The notes: generated by a model not told the origin, from the letters alone. Shown: positions 8,831 to 16,867, numbered from the stretch's first letter. The stretch: 64,000 nucleotides of DNA from Micavibrio sp. (GCA_028290825.1 JAQGJB010000035.1:1-64000); one strand, 5' to 3'. Numbers and translations are program-made.

Positions 8831-9419
8831 CGATCATCATGTCGATAGCTTCGTAATTCGGCAGGTCCATCTTGCTGTAGCCGCGCGTCACGGTTTTGTA
8901 AACGACGACACGGCGCAGGCGGTCATACACGGTCCATTCCACTTCCATGCTGGACTCCCCGGTGTAGCCGAGGTCGTAGGCGAAGAGGAATGTCACGCGC
9001 TGGCACACATCCATTTTGATATCGGTGATGCGCGCGGCGACCAGGTAGATGCTGCGGGCTTCGTCATCGTCTTCATCGAACATGACAGTGGAGGACCCGG
9101 CAACGTCATAGCCTTGCGCGCTCAGCGTATCGTTGAAGGCATCGCGCATGGATTTGCTTTCCATGTGGCTGGTGACCGAGGCGCGGCTGACCACGCCATA
9201 CGGGCCACGGCATAAGATACCCATGCCGCGCGGGCTGACCGACCCAATGGTGTCGCCGTGCGGAATGGCCAGCTGCATTTTTGAAAGCCAGACCGGCGAA
9301 GGCCGCGCGTCCAGCGGCATGCTTAAGGGTGGTTCGGCGGGGACGGGCCTGACCTGCACGCCGTAGCAACCGGATAAAGGCAGGAGCGATAATAACATAA
9401 CAAAAATGATTTTTTTCAT
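8691..9419 (-). CDS. Lipoprotein domain (5' part of a frameshifted lipoprotein-protease gene)
   Basis: It starts with a lipoprotein signal (MKKIIFVMLLSLLPLSGC, lipobox LSGC), so the product is lipidated and periplasmic. The following ~200 residues resemble a DUF4136/DUF799-like envelope lipoprotein fold (IYLVAARITDIKMDVC, YDLGYTGESSMEVEWTVYD) but I cannot name the family. The frame ends at 8691 with 12 unnatural residues after the A5 run, while the other frame continues into a serine protease domain. ATG 9419 is preferred to GTG 9425 because the signal peptide begins there. See the frameshift finding. Confidence 0.75.
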   Translation of the reverse strand: MKKIIFVMLLSLLPLSGCYGVQVRPVPAEPPLSMPLDARPSPVWLSKMQLAIPHGDTIGSVSPRGMGILCRGPYGVVSRASVTSHMESKSMRDAFNDTLSAQGYDVAGSSTVMFDEDDDEARSIYLVAARITDIKMDVCQRVTFLFAYDLGYTGESSMEVEWTVYDRLRRVVVYKTVTRGYSKMDLPNYEAIDMMIDDSFGVATNNLGADPGFHALLVRGVRPPKGTDKNALYGPGRQIRPG

Positions 9420-9605
9420 CCTCACAGGCTAACCTGAAGTGGTTGTTTTTAAAAGGATGACGACGAAACGGCATGTTGCCGCGCACAACATTTTTATGCC
9501 CCTTCTTCTGCATTGATTCACGATTATATGATTGAATGAAATAACCGGGGCAGTATTGTGTGGCGCGTTTCCTGACTGATTTAGGGCGCTATGTGGGGAC
9601 GAACA

Positions 9606-10151
9606 ATGAACGAACAAGGCAACGTGAAACCGGCGAAACCGGCCCTGCTGGTCGAACAGGTCAAAGATCTTTCCCCTGCCGATCTCGAAGATCTTTGTGA
9701 TGCGACTGATGCCGCCATTGTCGATGGCGGCGGTTTCGGCTGGGTCAAGCTTCCCTCCCGTGAAATCCTGGAACGGTTCTGGCACGGTGTACTGACCATG
9801 CCGAACCGGATGCTGTTCGTGGCGCGGCTTGACGGTGTCATCTGTGGCACGGCGCAGATCATCGCGCCGTCGCGCAATAACGAAGCGCAGATCAAGATTG
9901 TCGCGATGACGACGGTGTTTGTCGCACCCTGGGCGCGCGGTCACGGCCTAGCCCGCATGATGGTCGAGCAGATGGAGGAGGCGGTAAAGGAAGCCGGTTT
10001 CAACGTCATCAATCTCGATGTGCGGGAAACGCAGCTGGCGGCAATCAAGCTTTATGAGGACCGCGGCTATGTGCATTTCGGCACCCACCCTTATTACGCG
10101 CATGTCGACGGTAAGGATGTGCCGGGGCATTACTATTACAAGAAGCTCTGA
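9606..10151 (+). CDS. GNAT family N-acetyltransferase
   Basis: A 181-residue acetyl-CoA-dependent acyltransferase. The acetyl-CoA-binding motif A is TTVFVAPWARGHGLARMMVEQM (R-G-x-G-x-A near residue 115) and motif B ends AIKLYEDRGYVHFG. The ~35-residue N-terminal extension is charged. ATG 9606 follows GGGGACGAACA; the ATG at 9591 lacks a site. The substrate is unknown. No operon partner: the neighbours point away or lie across a 194-base gap. Confidence 0.88.
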   Translation: MNEQGNVKPAKPALLVEQVKDLSPADLEDLCDATDAAIVDGGGFGWVKLPSREILERFWHGVLTMPNRMLFVARLDGVICGTAQIIAPSRNNEAQIKIVAMTTVFVAPWARGHGLARMMVEQMEEAVKEAGFNVINLDVRETQLAAIKLYEDRGYVHFGTHPYYAHVDGKDVPGHYYYKKL

Positions 10152-10241
10152 TTTTTTCCGTCATTGCTATCCTTATGGCGCACCTATCCAGAGGTTCCAC
10201 TGGATCACTGCGTCGCGGCGCTCCTTGCAATAAAACTCTGA

Positions 10242-10261
10242 CGGTTACCATTCGGTAACCG
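10242..10261. promoter_or_regulatory. Perfect inverted repeat, possible operator of the pirin gene
   Basis: CGGTTACC-ATTC-GGTAACCG is a perfect 8-bp inverted repeat about 85 bases upstream of the pirin start, in a gap otherwise without features. Its symmetry and length fit a dimeric repressor/activator site. The regulator is not identified, and a simple RNA hairpin is also possible. Confidence 0.4.
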
Positions 10262-10345
10262 CTATCCCATTGAATTTAATGATCCAATTGCTGATCCCTG
10301 TCGTATATAAATACAGGTAAACCACAGCAATGAAGGAGACGTGTC

Positions 10346-11041
10346 GTGCTGACACCATTTCGCTTTGACGATCATGGCCATGTAAAATTCGACTGGCTGG
10401 ACACACACCACCATTTCAGTTTCGGTGACTACTACAATCCGCAACGTGAGGGCTTTGGGCCTCTCCGCGTTATCAATGACGATCTGATCAAGGCGGGGAA
10501 CGGTTTCCCCTTCCATCCGCACAGGGATATGGAGATCATCACCTATGTGCGCACCGGCACGATCATTCACAAGGACAGCCTCGGGAATGAGGGACGTACC
10601 AGTGCGGGCGATGTTCAGGTGATGTCGGCGGGACGCGGGATTATCCATGCGGAACATTCCGATCCAGCGGTGGATACGACCCTGTTCCAGATCTGGATTC
10701 ACCCGAAGGAACGTGGCATTGCCCCGCGCTGGGACCAGAAGGCGTTTCCGAAGGCCCCGGTGAATGAAAACCTCAACCTGCTGGTTTCCGGGCGGGCCGA
10801 GGATGCAGGGAGTGATGCGCTTAAAATCCATCAGGACGCCGCGATTTATGCGGGGCGTCTGGTGAAGGGAACGGAGCTGACCCATACCCTGAACGGCCCG
10901 GCTTATATAGTCATGTCGGACGGCGCGGCCACGGTGAACGGCACCGCGCTTAAGAAAGGTGATGGGGCGGAGATTACCGATGAGGCATCCTTAAAGATTC
11001 TCGCGGATTCTGATGCCGAATTGCTGGTGATCGAGCTGTAG
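10346..11041 (+). CDS. Pirin family protein (YhhW-type bicupin)
   Basis: A 231-residue pirin. The N-terminal cupin carries the metal-ligand motif FPFHPHRDMEIITYV and the HAEHSD site near residue 110, with FGDYYNP at the start, as in YhhW quercetin 2,3-dioxygenase. The C-terminal cupin is degenerate, as usual. The GTG start at 10346 is ten bases after AGGAG. Some family members cleave quercetin, but the physiological substrate in bacteria is mostly unknown. The gene ends at a hairpin that abuts the following HIT gene. Confidence 0.93.
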   Translation: MLTPFRFDDHGHVKFDWLDTHHHFSFGDYYNPQREGFGPLRVINDDLIKAGNGFPFHPHRDMEIITYVRTGTIIHKDSLGNEGRTSAGDVQVMSAGRGIIHAEHSDPAVDTTLFQIWIHPKERGIAPRWDQKAFPKAPVNENLNLLVSGRAEDAGSDALKIHQDAAIYAGRLVKGTELTHTLNGPAYIVMSDGAATVNGTALKKGDGAEITDEASLKILADSDAELLVIEL

Positions 11042-11050
11042 ATTTTTGCT

Positions 11051-11084
11051 ATTCTCCCGGGGATCAAACCCCGGGAGAATTTTT
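11051..11084 (+). terminator. Perfect 12-bp hairpin: pirin terminator that contains the HIT ribosome binding site
   Basis: ATTCTCCCGGGG, loop ATCAAA, CCCCGGGAGAAT is followed by TTTT and then the ATG of the HIT gene at 11085. The GGGAG used as ribosome binding site of that gene (11073-11077) lies inside the 3' arm, so folding would both end upstream transcription and hide the site. The T tract is short (four). Confidence 0.7.
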
Positions 11085-11453
11085 ATGGCAGCTTACGATT
11101 CAAACAACATCTTCGCGAAAATCCTGCGCGGCGAAATTCCCTGCAATAAAATTTATGAAGATGATTTCGCCATTGCGTTTCATGACATCACCCCAAAGGC
11201 TCCGGTACATGTGCTGGTGATCCCGAAGGGGTCGTATGTTTCGATTGCGGATTTTTCGCGTGAGGCAACGGCGGCGGAGATTGCCGGGCTTTATAAGGCT
11301 GTGGCCAAAGTGGTCGAGCAGCTTGGTATTGAGGAAGGCGGGTTCCGCACCATTGCGAATACGGGCCTGAACGGCGGTCAGGAAGTGCCGCATTTCCACC
11401 TGCATATTCTGGCGGGGCGGGTTCTCGGGCCGATGGTGATGCCGAAGGTTTAA
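11085..11453 (+). CDS. HIT family (HINT/histidine triad) nucleotide-binding protein
   Basis: A 122-residue HINT-type protein with the triad HFHLHIL near the C-terminus, the NIFAKILRGEIP start and HVLVIPK. Such proteins hydrolyse nucleoside phosphoramidates (AMP-lysine and related). Length is typical. ATG 11085 is seven bases after GGGAG, which is within the hairpin described above. The frame is open back to 11046 but that part is just the hairpin. Confidence 0.93.
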   Translation: MAAYDSNNIFAKILRGEIPCNKIYEDDFAIAFHDITPKAPVHVLVIPKGSYVSIADFSREATAAEIAGLYKAVAKVVEQLGIEEGGFRTIANTGLNGGQEVPHFHLHILAGRVLGPMVMPKV

Positions 11454-11463
11454 GCCACCACTC

Positions 11464-11592
11464 CGTCATCCCGCGAAAGCCGGTACCCATAGGATATTTA
11501 TACACTGCTGTTATGCCAGTCGCCCCGAAAGAAGAAACACAGATTTGCGAAGTGTTCAAATCGTATAGGTCCCGGCTTTCGCCGGGATGACG
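11464..11592. repeat. Dispersed palindromic repeat of the RHPGESRDL type
   Basis: A 129-base element flanked by long imperfect inverted arms: CGTCATCCCGCGAAAGCCGG at 11464-11483 and its near complement CCGGCTTTCGCCGGGATGACG at 11572-11592. The similarity extends inward to about 30 bases. Read on the minus strand it gives the peptide RHPGESRDLY...GFRGMTE, the hallmark of a family of small dispersed repeats common in alphaproteobacterial genomes. It lies between the convergent HIT and hypothetical genes, where it could also terminate both. Confidence 0.75.
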
Positions 11593-11617
11593 ATAAAATA
11601 AAAATGCCCGGGCTTTT

Positions 11618-12211
11618 TTAGTGCGCTTTATAATGCTTCGGGAAGGTGATGACGTTGCCATCCACTTCCAGATGCTGCAGATTGAAATGATGCCCCACGC
11701 GCTCGGCCTCTATCGCCTGTTCTTCAAGATAATCTATGAAGGCTCGGGCGTTCTGGCTGAGGATTTCGCAGAGGATGGCGGAATCGGTTGTTTCAATCAG
11801 ATGCGCGCGCGTCGCGTCGAGCAGATCGGCCATCGCTTCAAAATCTTCCGGCATCTGGTCGAGCAGATCCATCACATGGCGCTCATGCGCGGCGGTTAAA
11901 CGGCGGTCGGCATTGGCCAGCCAGGTGGGGCCGAATTCATGGACGATGCGCCCGGCTTCAAAGCCGAGGCTGCCCGCAATTGGCAGATAGCCGGAATGCA
12001 TCTCGGCAATATGCGCGGCGCAGAGGGCAATGCAGATCAGGGCCGTATCCGGTTTGAATTCGGCAATCATCACATCGAGCGTATAGCGCGCCGTTTCATC
12101 CAGTTCATCATGGCCCTTAATGATTTCATGCACGGCGACCGGCGCCAGCAATTCATGATGCAGGCGAATGATCTGAATATCCGTCAGTGGTTTGTTGCTT
12201 ACCATCACCAT
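11618..12211 (-). CDS. Hypothetical helical protein
   Basis: A 197-residue, almost all-helical cytoplasmic protein with no signal peptide and no motif I recognise. It is rich in His, Glu and Ala (LHHELLAPVAVHEIIKGHDELDE; AERVGHHFNLQHLEVDGN), so metal binding is conceivable but not shown. The start ATG at 12211 is preceded by GGGGAA; ATG at 12205 is an alternative. It is followed by the palindromic repeat. Confidence 0.65.
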   Translation of the reverse strand: MVMVSNKPLTDIQIIRLHHELLAPVAVHEIIKGHDELDETARYTLDVMIAEFKPDTALICIALCAAHIAEMHSGYLPIAGSLGFEAGRIVHEFGPTWLANADRRLTAAHERHVMDLLDQMPEDFEAMADLLDATRAHLIETTDSAILCEILSQNARAFIDYLEEQAIEAERVGHHFNLQHLEVDGNVITFPKHYKAH

Positions 12212-12318
12212 CTATTCCCCGGAAGGATGCTTGTTTCTTTAATGATGCCGGGAAGGGATGAATATTGGCTTAACAGGTTGTTGTCGTAAGTATTTTTGCG
12301 ATTTAATTTGATATATAA

Positions 12319-13575
12319 TTATTTATCGCAAATAAAATTATGATTTAGTTGCTGGCCGGTTTCTTCAGATATTACGCAGGAGTTCGCAGGATCACCCGGG
12401 GGAACCGGAACCCCTTTTGGAAATATGAAATTGACTCTGTCAATAATCATACCGGGAGGATATCTCGGGGGAGTTTTGACCACTCTGAAAGAACTATAAA
12501 AACTCATTCTGGGATCTTCAGGTAAAACATGCTCTCCGCGAACGACCATGAATTTCATAATTTCAGGTCCAATCGGCGCTAAATAGCCTTCGTTCACAAG
12601 TTTTGCAATTCCAGCCATTGCCGGCATAACAAGGTAATTCTCTGCGTGTCTCATGGAAACAACAGAGGCAGGATCTATAATAGATACCCCGGCTGGATGA
12701 TAACGTAATACCTGTAACCAAAGCCTTTGGTCATAGCCCTTTACCAAAGGTGTAGATAATGGTTTTGCCGCAGTTTCCTGGGGTGATTGAAAAAAAACCC
12801 TGTCGCTATTAATCAGGATTGTTTCAGGATGTTGATCTCCTGCAGCAATATCAGGTTTTCTTCCCGCCAGATGAGTTATCGCTGTGAGTGATTTGACAGC
12901 ACTGGCATCCTTTTCGATGTAGAAATTTGGAATACAGGTCGAATCAGGAAATTTAACAATTTCTTTGGACAGTCCCGTAATGCCACTTGCTGTGACACCA
13001 TTAGCCCCCAAGTCGTAACGCGTTTTAACACTGCCCACTACAGTCGCGCCAATGACAGCGCGGGTGTTACCTTTAATCTGCCAAATTACAGGCTCGACAC
13101 TGCTTAGCACAAGATAAAGTGGCGCACTATTATCAGGAATATTTACGGTTGTTGCGGTTGTGACCGTATCCTGATCATAGGCTGTCACTGATGAGAAGGA
13201 GGCTCCTTCAAAAATTCCGATGCTTATTAATTTGGAATTTTGTGGAGAGGATATTTTTTTACATGATGCCGGGCTATCCGGTGCCGATTGCGCTGCGGCC
13301 AGAAAGGGTTGTATTTCCAGTTCTGAAAGAATGCCATTATTATCAAGATCAATAATTTTAAAAGCCTGCCTAGCCTGTAGCTCCAACTCTGCAGCTGTTA
13401 GTCTGCCATCGCCATTTGAATCAAGGGAAAGCAGGTTATAATCTTCCTGATATTTTGACTGAATCTGTTTCAATTGCTCCGGGTTCAATTGCGACATTTC
13501 CTGATAACTCAGAACCCCATCGTTATTCGTATCCAAAGCGGGAAACGATAATTCTTCTGCAAGATTTCTATTCAT
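12319..13575 (-). CDS. EF-hand protein (3' part of a frameshifted, exported gene)
   Basis: A 418-residue reading with three EF-hand loops near the start: DTNNDGVLSYQE, DSNGDGRLTAAE and DLDNNGILSELE, each with the 1-3-5-7-9-12 calcium ligands. The remaining ~320 residues are beta-rich with several cysteines and no family I can name. The frame is open upstream of the ATG and encodes a fourth loop (DDNLDSSVSLPE) before meeting an A8 run (T8 at 13657-13664). Dropping one A fuses it in frame to the signal-peptide protein upstream, giving 540 residues. So the ATG at 13575 is probably internal. The base composition is clearly more AT-rich than the flanks. Confidence 0.7.
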   Translation of the reverse strand: MNRNLAEELSFPALDTNNDGVLSYQEMSQLNPEQLKQIQSKYQEDYNLLSLDSNGDGRLTAAELELQARQAFKIIDLDNNGILSELEIQPFLAAAQSAPDSPASCKKISSPQNSKLISIGIFEGASFSSVTAYDQDTVTTATTVNIPDNSAPLYLVLSSVEPVIWQIKGNTRAVIGATVVGSVKTRYDLGANGVTASGITGLSKEIVKFPDSTCIPNFYIEKDASAVKSLTAITHLAGRKPDIAAGDQHPETILINSDRVFFQSPQETAAKPLSTPLVKGYDQRLWLQVLRYHPAGVSIIDPASVVSMRHAENYLVMPAMAGIAKLVNEGYLAPIGPEIMKFMVVRGEHVLPEDPRMSFYSSFRVVKTPPRYPPGMIIDRVNFIFPKGVPVPPGDPANSCVISEETGQQLNHNFICDK

Positions 13576-13642
13576 TTCTGCTGTTGCCTTTATCTCTGGG
13601 AGGCTTACAGAGCTGTCTAGATTATCGTCATATCTTAAGAAT

Positions 13643-13942
13643 TTAAAAATCTGCCCTTTTTTTTGCCTGTATCAGGTCGCGCTGAATTGAGTTTGTAATA
13701 TCAGATTTTGTAATCGATATTTTATCAGCTCCGTTGTGCCTAATGAAGGCAAGCTTCTCAGCGATATAACTTTCCAGCGCGATATTGGTATGGATGCCGT
13801 TCCTGAGTGGTTTTGGTATTGCGCTATAGCTTGTCTCTGGTTGAGCAGGCACAGAGGTTAATGCCTCGGCCTCGGCCTTGGGTCCAAGGCCGAGGAACGT
13901 AATTACAAAAAGAGCAAAGATATATTTTTTTTTCCTGGCCAA
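13643..13942 (-). CDS. Signal-peptide N-terminus of the frameshifted EF-hand protein
   Basis: A 99-residue reading with a Sec signal peptide (MARKKKYIFALFVITFLGLGPKAEA). It contains ALESYIAEKLAFIRHNGADKISITKSDI, itself reminiscent of an EF-hand helix-loop-helix edge, and stops four residues after an A8 run. In the alternative frame the sequence continues as QAKKGQIFKFLRYDDNLD into the EF-hand protein. I interpret it as the 5' end of that gene, not a separate small protein. No clear ribosome binding site stands out before the ATG. Confidence 0.65.
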   Translation of the reverse strand: MARKKKYIFALFVITFLGLGPKAEAEALTSVPAQPETSYSAIPKPLRNGIHTNIALESYIAEKLAFIRHNGADKISITKSDITNSIQRDLIQAKKRADF

Positions 13943-14093
13943 GACTGGATTTTTTAAGAGATATTATAGCAGCTTTAAGTAGAGCTAACAAACTTCCAAT
14001 GATTTTAAAGAGTTATTACATCTAAGGAGTAGAGCTTTTCTTTTGACGCAGTTTATGCCAAAAGACATATTCAATTTTAAGTTGGGATCTATT

Positions 14094-15611
14094 GTGGTTG
14101 CACGCGTCAATATAGTCGCCTTTCAAGGTGTCGATGTCTGTCCTGTCGATGTGCAGGTGCAGATCGCCAATGGCATGCCTGCATTCACGATTGTTGGGCT
14201 TCCGGATAAGGCGGTTGGTGAAAGCAAGGAGCGGGTGCGTGCGGCACTGCATGCGCTGGGGCTTTCTATTCCGGCGAAGAGGCTGACGGTTAATCTGGCG
14301 CCTGCCGATCTGGCGAAGGAGGGGTCGCATTATGATCTGCCGATTGCGCTGGGGTTGCTGGCAGCGATGGAAGTGTTGCCGCTGGATGCGATTGCGGATT
14401 GTGTGGTGTTGGGGGAATTGTCGCTGGACGGGTCCATCCGGGCGGTCGCGGGGGTGTTGCCTGCGGCGATCCATGCGGTGGCGAATGACCACAGGCTGAT
14501 CTGTCCGGGGGCGTGCGGGGCGGAGGCGGCGTGGGCGGGTGAGGGGCTGGATATCCTTGCGCCGCGCGATCTGTTGCAGATTATCAATCACATCAAGGGT
14601 GTGCAGATTTTATCGCGGCCCGTTGCAGGTGTGCGGGAGGCGGCGAATTTTAATCCGGGGCCGGATCTGGCGCATGTGAAGGGGCAGGAGACGGCGCGGC
14701 GGGCGCTGGAGATCACGGCGGCGGGCGGGCATAATTTATTAATGTGCGGGCCGCCGGGGTCGGGGAAGTCTTTGCTGGCGGCGTGTCTGCCGGGGATTTT
14801 GCCGCCGCTCTCACCCGCCGAGGCGTTGTCCACGTCAATGATCCATTCGCTGGCGGGGACGTTGCCGGAGGGCGGGTTGCTGACGCGCAGGCCGTTTCGC
14901 GATCCGCATCATTCGGCGTCGCAACCGGCGCTCATTGGTGGCGGATCAAAAGCGAAGCCGGGGGAGATTTCGCTGGCGCATAATGGTGTGCTGTTTCTGG
15001 ATGAGTTGCCGGAGTTTGCGCGGGCGACGCTTGAATCGCTGCGCCAGCCGCTGGAGACAGGGAAGGCGCTGATCGCGCGGGTCAATCATCATGTGACCTA
15101 TCCGGCGCGGTTCCAGCTGGTGGCGGCGATGAACCCGTGCCGCTGTGGGTATCTTGGCGATCCGTCGCGGGAATGCACTAAGGCGCCGCGTTGCGCCGGG
15201 GATTATCAGGCGAAGATTTCGGGGCCGTTGCTCGACCGGTTCGACCTGCAGGTGGATGTGCCGCCGGTCTCCATTGCCGATCTGCAGGGGCCTGCGGTGG
15301 GAGAGAGTTCGAGCGTGGTCCTGGCGCGGGTGATGCGCGCGCGCGCGATGCAGGACGCGCGCAATAAAGACGGTGGCGGTGCGGGCCTCAATGCGCATCT
15401 GACGGGTCAGCAGACGGAAGATCTCATTGAGGTGACGCCGGAGGCGAAGGCCCTGCTCGGGAAAGCGGCTGAGAGTCTGAAGCTGTCGGCACGGTCCTAT
15501 CACAGAATCTTACGGACGGCGCGAACCATCGCCGATCTGGCCGGGGAGGCAGGGCCTGTGGCGGGCGGAACCATGGCCGAGGCGTTGTCTTACCGTCATA
15601 ACTGGACCTGA
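14094..15611 (+). CDS. comM: YifB/ComM family Mg-chelatase-like AAA+ ATPase
   Basis: A ~505-residue ComM/YifB protein. The N-terminal ChlI-like domain has VDVQVQIANGMPAFTIVGLPDKAVGESKERVRAAL and LAPADLAKEGSHYDLPIALGL. The AAA+ core carries Walker A GPPGSGKS and Walker B GVLFLDELPEF, followed by the AAMNPCRCGYLGD cysteine motif, and the C-terminal Mg-chelatase domain ends ARSYHRILRTARTIADL. In Gram-negatives ComM is a branch-migration helicase used in natural transformation. The family normally begins at VARVN, so GTG 14094 (six bases after GGGA) is preferred; TTG 14043 and ATG 14055 would add up to 17 AT-rich residues. Confidence 0.93.
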   Translation: MVARVNIVAFQGVDVCPVDVQVQIANGMPAFTIVGLPDKAVGESKERVRAALHALGLSIPAKRLTVNLAPADLAKEGSHYDLPIALGLLAAMEVLPLDAIADCVVLGELSLDGSIRAVAGVLPAAIHAVANDHRLICPGACGAEAAWAGEGLDILAPRDLLQIINHIKGVQILSRPVAGVREAANFNPGPDLAHVKGQETARRALEITAAGGHNLLMCGPPGSGKSLLAACLPGILPPLSPAEALSTSMIHSLAGTLPEGGLLTRRPFRDPHHSASQPALIGGGSKAKPGEISLAHNGVLFLDELPEFARATLESLRQPLETGKALIARVNHHVTYPARFQLVAAMNPCRCGYLGDPSRECTKAPRCAGDYQAKISGPLLDRFDLQVDVPPVSIADLQGPAVGESSSVVLARVMRARAMQDARNKDGGGAGLNAHLTGQQTEDLIEVTPEAKALLGKAAESLKLSARSYHRILRTARTIADLAGEAGPVAGGTMAEALSYRHNWT

Positions 15612-15680
15612 CCTGGGCAGCGCGGCCCAAAAAGCGCAGTGAAACGGCAGCCCGGTTATTGGCCATAATTGCCAATTTTC

Positions 15681-15709
15681 TTGACAATTATTAACCTTGT
15701 GTTAAGTCT
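15681..15709 (+). promoter_or_regulatory. Possible sigma-70 promoter of the following gene
   Basis: A perfect TTGACA at 15681-15686 lies in an AT-rich gap 73 bases before the start of the alanine-rich protein. The -10 is weak (TAAGTC at 16-base spacing; TATATG further down). A small inverted repeat TTGGC...GCCAA lies just upstream at 15659-15675. Confidence 0.3.
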
Positions 15710-15759
15710 ATATGTATAAACTTTTAAATAATAATCGGTGTGTCCAAAGAGGAATAAGC

Positions 15760-16809
15760 ATGTCAGCCCAGATGACTGCGCCATTTTCCGGGGTCTATGG
15801 TGACGAGATCCAAAAAACACCTCCCAAGCCGGAGGCAGCCGAACGCGATTCCAAATTCCAGAATTTTATGAGCAAGCTTGTCGATTCGCTGCATGACAGT
15901 GATGTCAATTCGCGCGACCAGAAGACAAAGTTCTCCCCGCTGGATGCCCTCTCCGGGCGCCAGATGAAGGATGACACCGAAAAGGTCGTTAAATATCAGG
16001 GTCCGGCCACGGCTGGTGCCGGTGTTGCGGCGGCGGCTGCGCCGAATCCAAAAGCTGCAAAAGAAATGAATGCCCTGCTTAAGACCGAGCAGAACGCCAA
16101 GCCGCTTGACGGCCCGCGGGACGCGACCCGCAATGCCGCCAATGCCGAGACCGCCAGCCAGGGCGCAAAGAACAAAGGCCAGCAGGCCGAGCGCGGTGCG
16201 GAGACACTCGTTAAAAAGGCCAATGATATCGCTGCTAAAATGAATCCGCAGGAGATTGCGGCAATGCAGCCGAAGGGTGGCAATCTCGCCGGGCCACTGG
16301 TTGAGATGGGGGCGCATCTGGCGAGCCCGAAACTTGGCATCGCGGTGACGACTGCTGCTGCGGTCGCGTCTACCGGGCAGGGCCAGGGCACACATTCAAC
16401 CGAGAAGACGGCCAGCAAGCCGATCCTTTCTAAAAGCGAAGAACGCGCGATGGCGAAAGCGCCGACCTATTATTACGATCAGGCGCCGCAGGCCATTGCT
16501 TCACCGTCACAGGCCACCACGACTGCGCAGTTCTTTGACAAGATGGGCAAGGGGCCGGGCTTTGACATGGGCCGCCTTGCCTCGCAAGACAGCCTGCAGG
16601 ATCTGAAAATCGGCAATATCGCGAAGGTCGTCGAAGATTCACCGGCGATGAAATCCCTGAAAATTGCCGGGCTTGATGCCGATAACACCAAGGAAAACCT
16701 GCTCAAAATGAAGGATAACGGCATTCTCTCCGATGAGAAGGGCAAGCAGCAATACAAACCCGAAGTGATCGCCGCCGCCGCGCCAAGCCCGTCCGGTTTC
16801 CGCGCCTGA
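15760..16809 (+). CDS. Hypothetical alanine/lysine-rich protein
   Basis: A 349-residue protein of unknown function and strongly biased composition (A, K, Q, P, S), probably largely disordered. There is no signal peptide. A hydrophobic alanine segment (LGIAVTTAAAVAST) lies near residue 205. The last ~80 residues look more ordered (AQFFDKMGKGPGFDMGRLAS, IGNIAKVVEDSPAMKSLKIAGLDADNTKENLLKMKDNGIL). ATG 15760 is preceded by AGAGGAA with seven-base spacing. Style and composition resemble the 253-residue hypothetical at 2.3-3.1 kb, but I see no clear homology. Confidence 0.65.
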   Translation: MSAQMTAPFSGVYGDEIQKTPPKPEAAERDSKFQNFMSKLVDSLHDSDVNSRDQKTKFSPLDALSGRQMKDDTEKVVKYQGPATAGAGVAAAAAPNPKAAKEMNALLKTEQNAKPLDGPRDATRNAANAETASQGAKNKGQQAERGAETLVKKANDIAAKMNPQEIAAMQPKGGNLAGPLVEMGAHLASPKLGIAVTTAAAVASTGQGQGTHSTEKTASKPILSKSEERAMAKAPTYYYDQAPQAIASPSQATTTAQFFDKMGKGPGFDMGRLASQDSLQDLKIGNIAKVVEDSPAMKSLKIAGLDADNTKENLLKMKDNGILSDEKGKQQYKPEVIAAAAPSPSGFRA

Positions 16810-16840
16810 TTTCCCAAACCGCTTTATGCTGCATTCCGGG

Positions 16841-16867
16841 GTGACAACCACGCCGCTCCGGTATAAT
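16841..16867 (+). promoter_or_regulatory. Predicted sigma-70 promoter of the LOG-family gene
   Basis: A perfect TATAAT at 16862-16867 has GTGACA at 16841-16846 upstream. Spacing is 15 bases, shorter than ideal. It lies 55 bases before the next gene's start. Confidence 0.45.

Noticed and set aside
11188..11661. 157-codon minus-strand frame over the HIT gene and repeat.
   Set aside because: Its N-terminal part is the translated palindromic repeat (RHPGESRDLY...), a well-known source of false genes.
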